In this document: positions 5,616 through 6,464 of the stretch, piece by piece
Layout of the letters: each line of letters opens with the position of its first letter
Numbering within the stretch: the stretch's first letter is position 1
Source: Anaerolineae bacterium
Lineage (GTDB): Bacteria > Chloroflexota > Anaerolineae > Aggregatilineales > Phototrophicaceae
Length of the DNA stretch: 6,464 nt
Reading direction: 5' to 3'
Assembly (NCBI GenBank): GCA_019912905.1
Contig: JAIOHO010001141.1
Location: 1-6,464 of the forward strand
Translations under genes and position numbers: made by a program
Notes under the pieces: model-generated
Seen by the model: the letters and a program-made list of their open reading frames with translations, nothing else
What the model was told of the DNA's origin: nothing
The model's database searches: none

Positions 5616-6464
5616 ATGCGTAGAAGGATGCAGTTATTGGTCATTGTCCTGGTTGCGATGCTGGCGATGCTGTCCCTGATGCCCGCCGCTGCGCAGGACG
5701 AGGCGGTTCTCAATGTGGCCTGGCCCTATCAGGTTCCGCCGACCGGACATTTCAATCAATTCGCTTCCAACCAAATTAATATGGGCATTTACTGGGATCT
5801 GTTCAACCCGCCGCTGGCTGTGTTGATCTGGTCTGAGAACACTTATGAAGGTATGGCCGCGGACAGCTTCGGCTATGATGCGGACGGCAACTACACAGTC
5901 ACTTTGAAAAGCGGTTACACCTGGAGCGATGGTTCGCCCCTCAGCGCGGACGACTTGGTGGCGACTTTCAACCTGTTCCGGCTGCGCGGCGACGCGGTGT
6001 GGAGCGCGCTGACCGGTATCGAAAAAATGGATGACATGACGGTCAAGTTCCTGATGGACGAACCGTCCACACTGGCCGAACGTCGTATCCTGACCTCTAA
6101 CCTGCGCCCCGCCAGCGATTACGGCGATCTGGGCAACCGGGCCGCGGAGGTGGTCGCCAGCGGTGCAACTAACGCTGACGATTCATGGAAGAGCCTGCTG
6201 AACGAACTGACCGAGTACCGGCCCGAAGCGTTCGTGTCGGCTGGCCCGTTTGTGCTTGATCCCGCCAGCATCACGGAGGCGAATGCGACCGCGAACCTGA
6301 ACCCCGGCGGCATCGGCGCGGACACGACCAAGTTCACCAAAGTCGTGCTGTGGAACGGTGAGACGGAAGTCGTTACCCCGCTGGTCGCTAACGGCGAACT
6401 GTGGTACATCACGCACGGTATTCCGCCCACGACCGAACAGCAGTTCACTGAACTGGGCATCGAC
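5616..6464 (+). CDS. Second family-5 extracytoplasmic solute-binding protein, cut by the right edge
   Basis: The N-terminal 283 residues of a secreted substrate receptor are visible, with no stop before the window ends; family members usually run to about 530-620 residues. Residues 1-26 are a signal peptide (MRRR, hydrophobic 7-22, cleavage likely at AAA-QDE) with no lipobox cysteine. The mature protein opens with VLNVAWPYQVPPTGHFNQFA (31-50), the expected first beta-strand of the family, and then IYWDLFNPPLAVL (58-70). The core signature is at 85-122: SFGYDADGNYTVTLKSGYTW, then SDGSPLSADDLVATFNLF. SAGPFVL (208-214) matches the conserved S-x-GPF segment. The start is set by GGAGGAG (5603-5609) 6 nt upstream and by the signal peptide; an in-frame ATG at 5538 would put 26 unrelated residues before it. 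It shares the fold but little direct sequence with the binding protein at 2050-3795, so it is not a recent duplicate and may bind a different ligand. It diverges from the oxidoreductase and probably heads its own importer operon to the right. Confidence 0.92.
   Translation, partial: MRRRMQLLVIVLVAMLAMLSLMPAAAQDEAVLNVAWPYQVPPTGHFNQFASNQINMGIYWDLFNPPLAVLIWSENTYEGMAADSFGYDADGNYTVTLKSGYTWSDGSPLSADDLVATFNLFRLRGDAVWSALTGIEKMDDMTVKFLMDEPSTLAERRILTSNLRPASDYGDLGNRAAEVVASGATNADDSWKSLLNELTEYRPEAFVSAGPFVLDPASITEANATANLNPGGIGADTTKFTKVVLWNGETEVVTPLVANGELWYITHGIPPTTEQQFTELGID

Noticed and set aside
6119..6460. Minus-strand open frame of 113 codons at the right edge
   Set aside because: It is antisense to the clearly coding second binding protein and shows no motif.
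1..6464. Mobile elements, CRISPR arrays, tRNA or rRNA genes, frameshifts
   Set aside because: I saw no transposase, terminal inverted repeats, spaced repeat array, cloverleaf or rRNA-like sequence, and all main reading frames are intact.

Overview
The window is a nutrient-uptake and catabolic locus from a bacterium with moderately GC-rich coding DNA. It holds four complete genes, one gene cut by the right edge and probably one more cut by the left edge. Both solute-binding proteins have secretory signal peptides ending in an A-x-A/AAQD-like site and lack a lipobox cysteine. Gram-positive relatives usually anchor such proteins as lipoproteins, and the AAQDD/AAAQDE style resembles Chloroflexota (Anaerolineae-like) proteins. 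That assignment is an inference from protein style; the window has no rRNA or marker gene.

Right to left on the minus strand: a cytosolic Gfo/Idh/MocA-family NAD(P)-dependent oxidoreductase (4005-5294), a 209-bp gap, then an ABC importer cassette. The cassette consists of a family-5 (Opp/Dpp-type) solute-binding protein (2050-3795), a DppB-type permease (991-1965) and a DppC-type permease (56-991). A strong hairpin (1991-2019) lies between the binding protein and the first permease. The two permease genes overlap by one base (TGATG). A GTG start with a good ribosome binding site at 35 suggests another gene continuing past the left edge. On the plus strand, diverging from the oxidoreductase, a second family-5 solute-binding protein starts at 5616 and runs off the right edge.

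The 321-bp divergent region (5295-5615) holds the most regulatory-looking sequence: a TTGACA-type promoter for the oxidoreductase, a -10-like TATAAG next to a perfect 12-bp palindrome in front of the second binding protein, a 33-bp dyad and a tandem 10-bp repeat. No regulator gene is in the window.

Working model (inference): the binding protein captures a solute outside the membrane, the B and C permeases form the channel, and ATPase subunits are encoded outside the window. The oxidoreductase acts on the imported compound. Family-5 binding proteins carry peptides but also oligosaccharides in several phyla, and the Gfo/Idh/MocA neighbour favours a sugar or polyol. The substrate cannot be read from sequence. 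I found no mobile element, CRISPR array, tRNA, rRNA or clearly novel system; the points worth a second look are regulatory structures and a cysteine cluster in the oxidoreductase.
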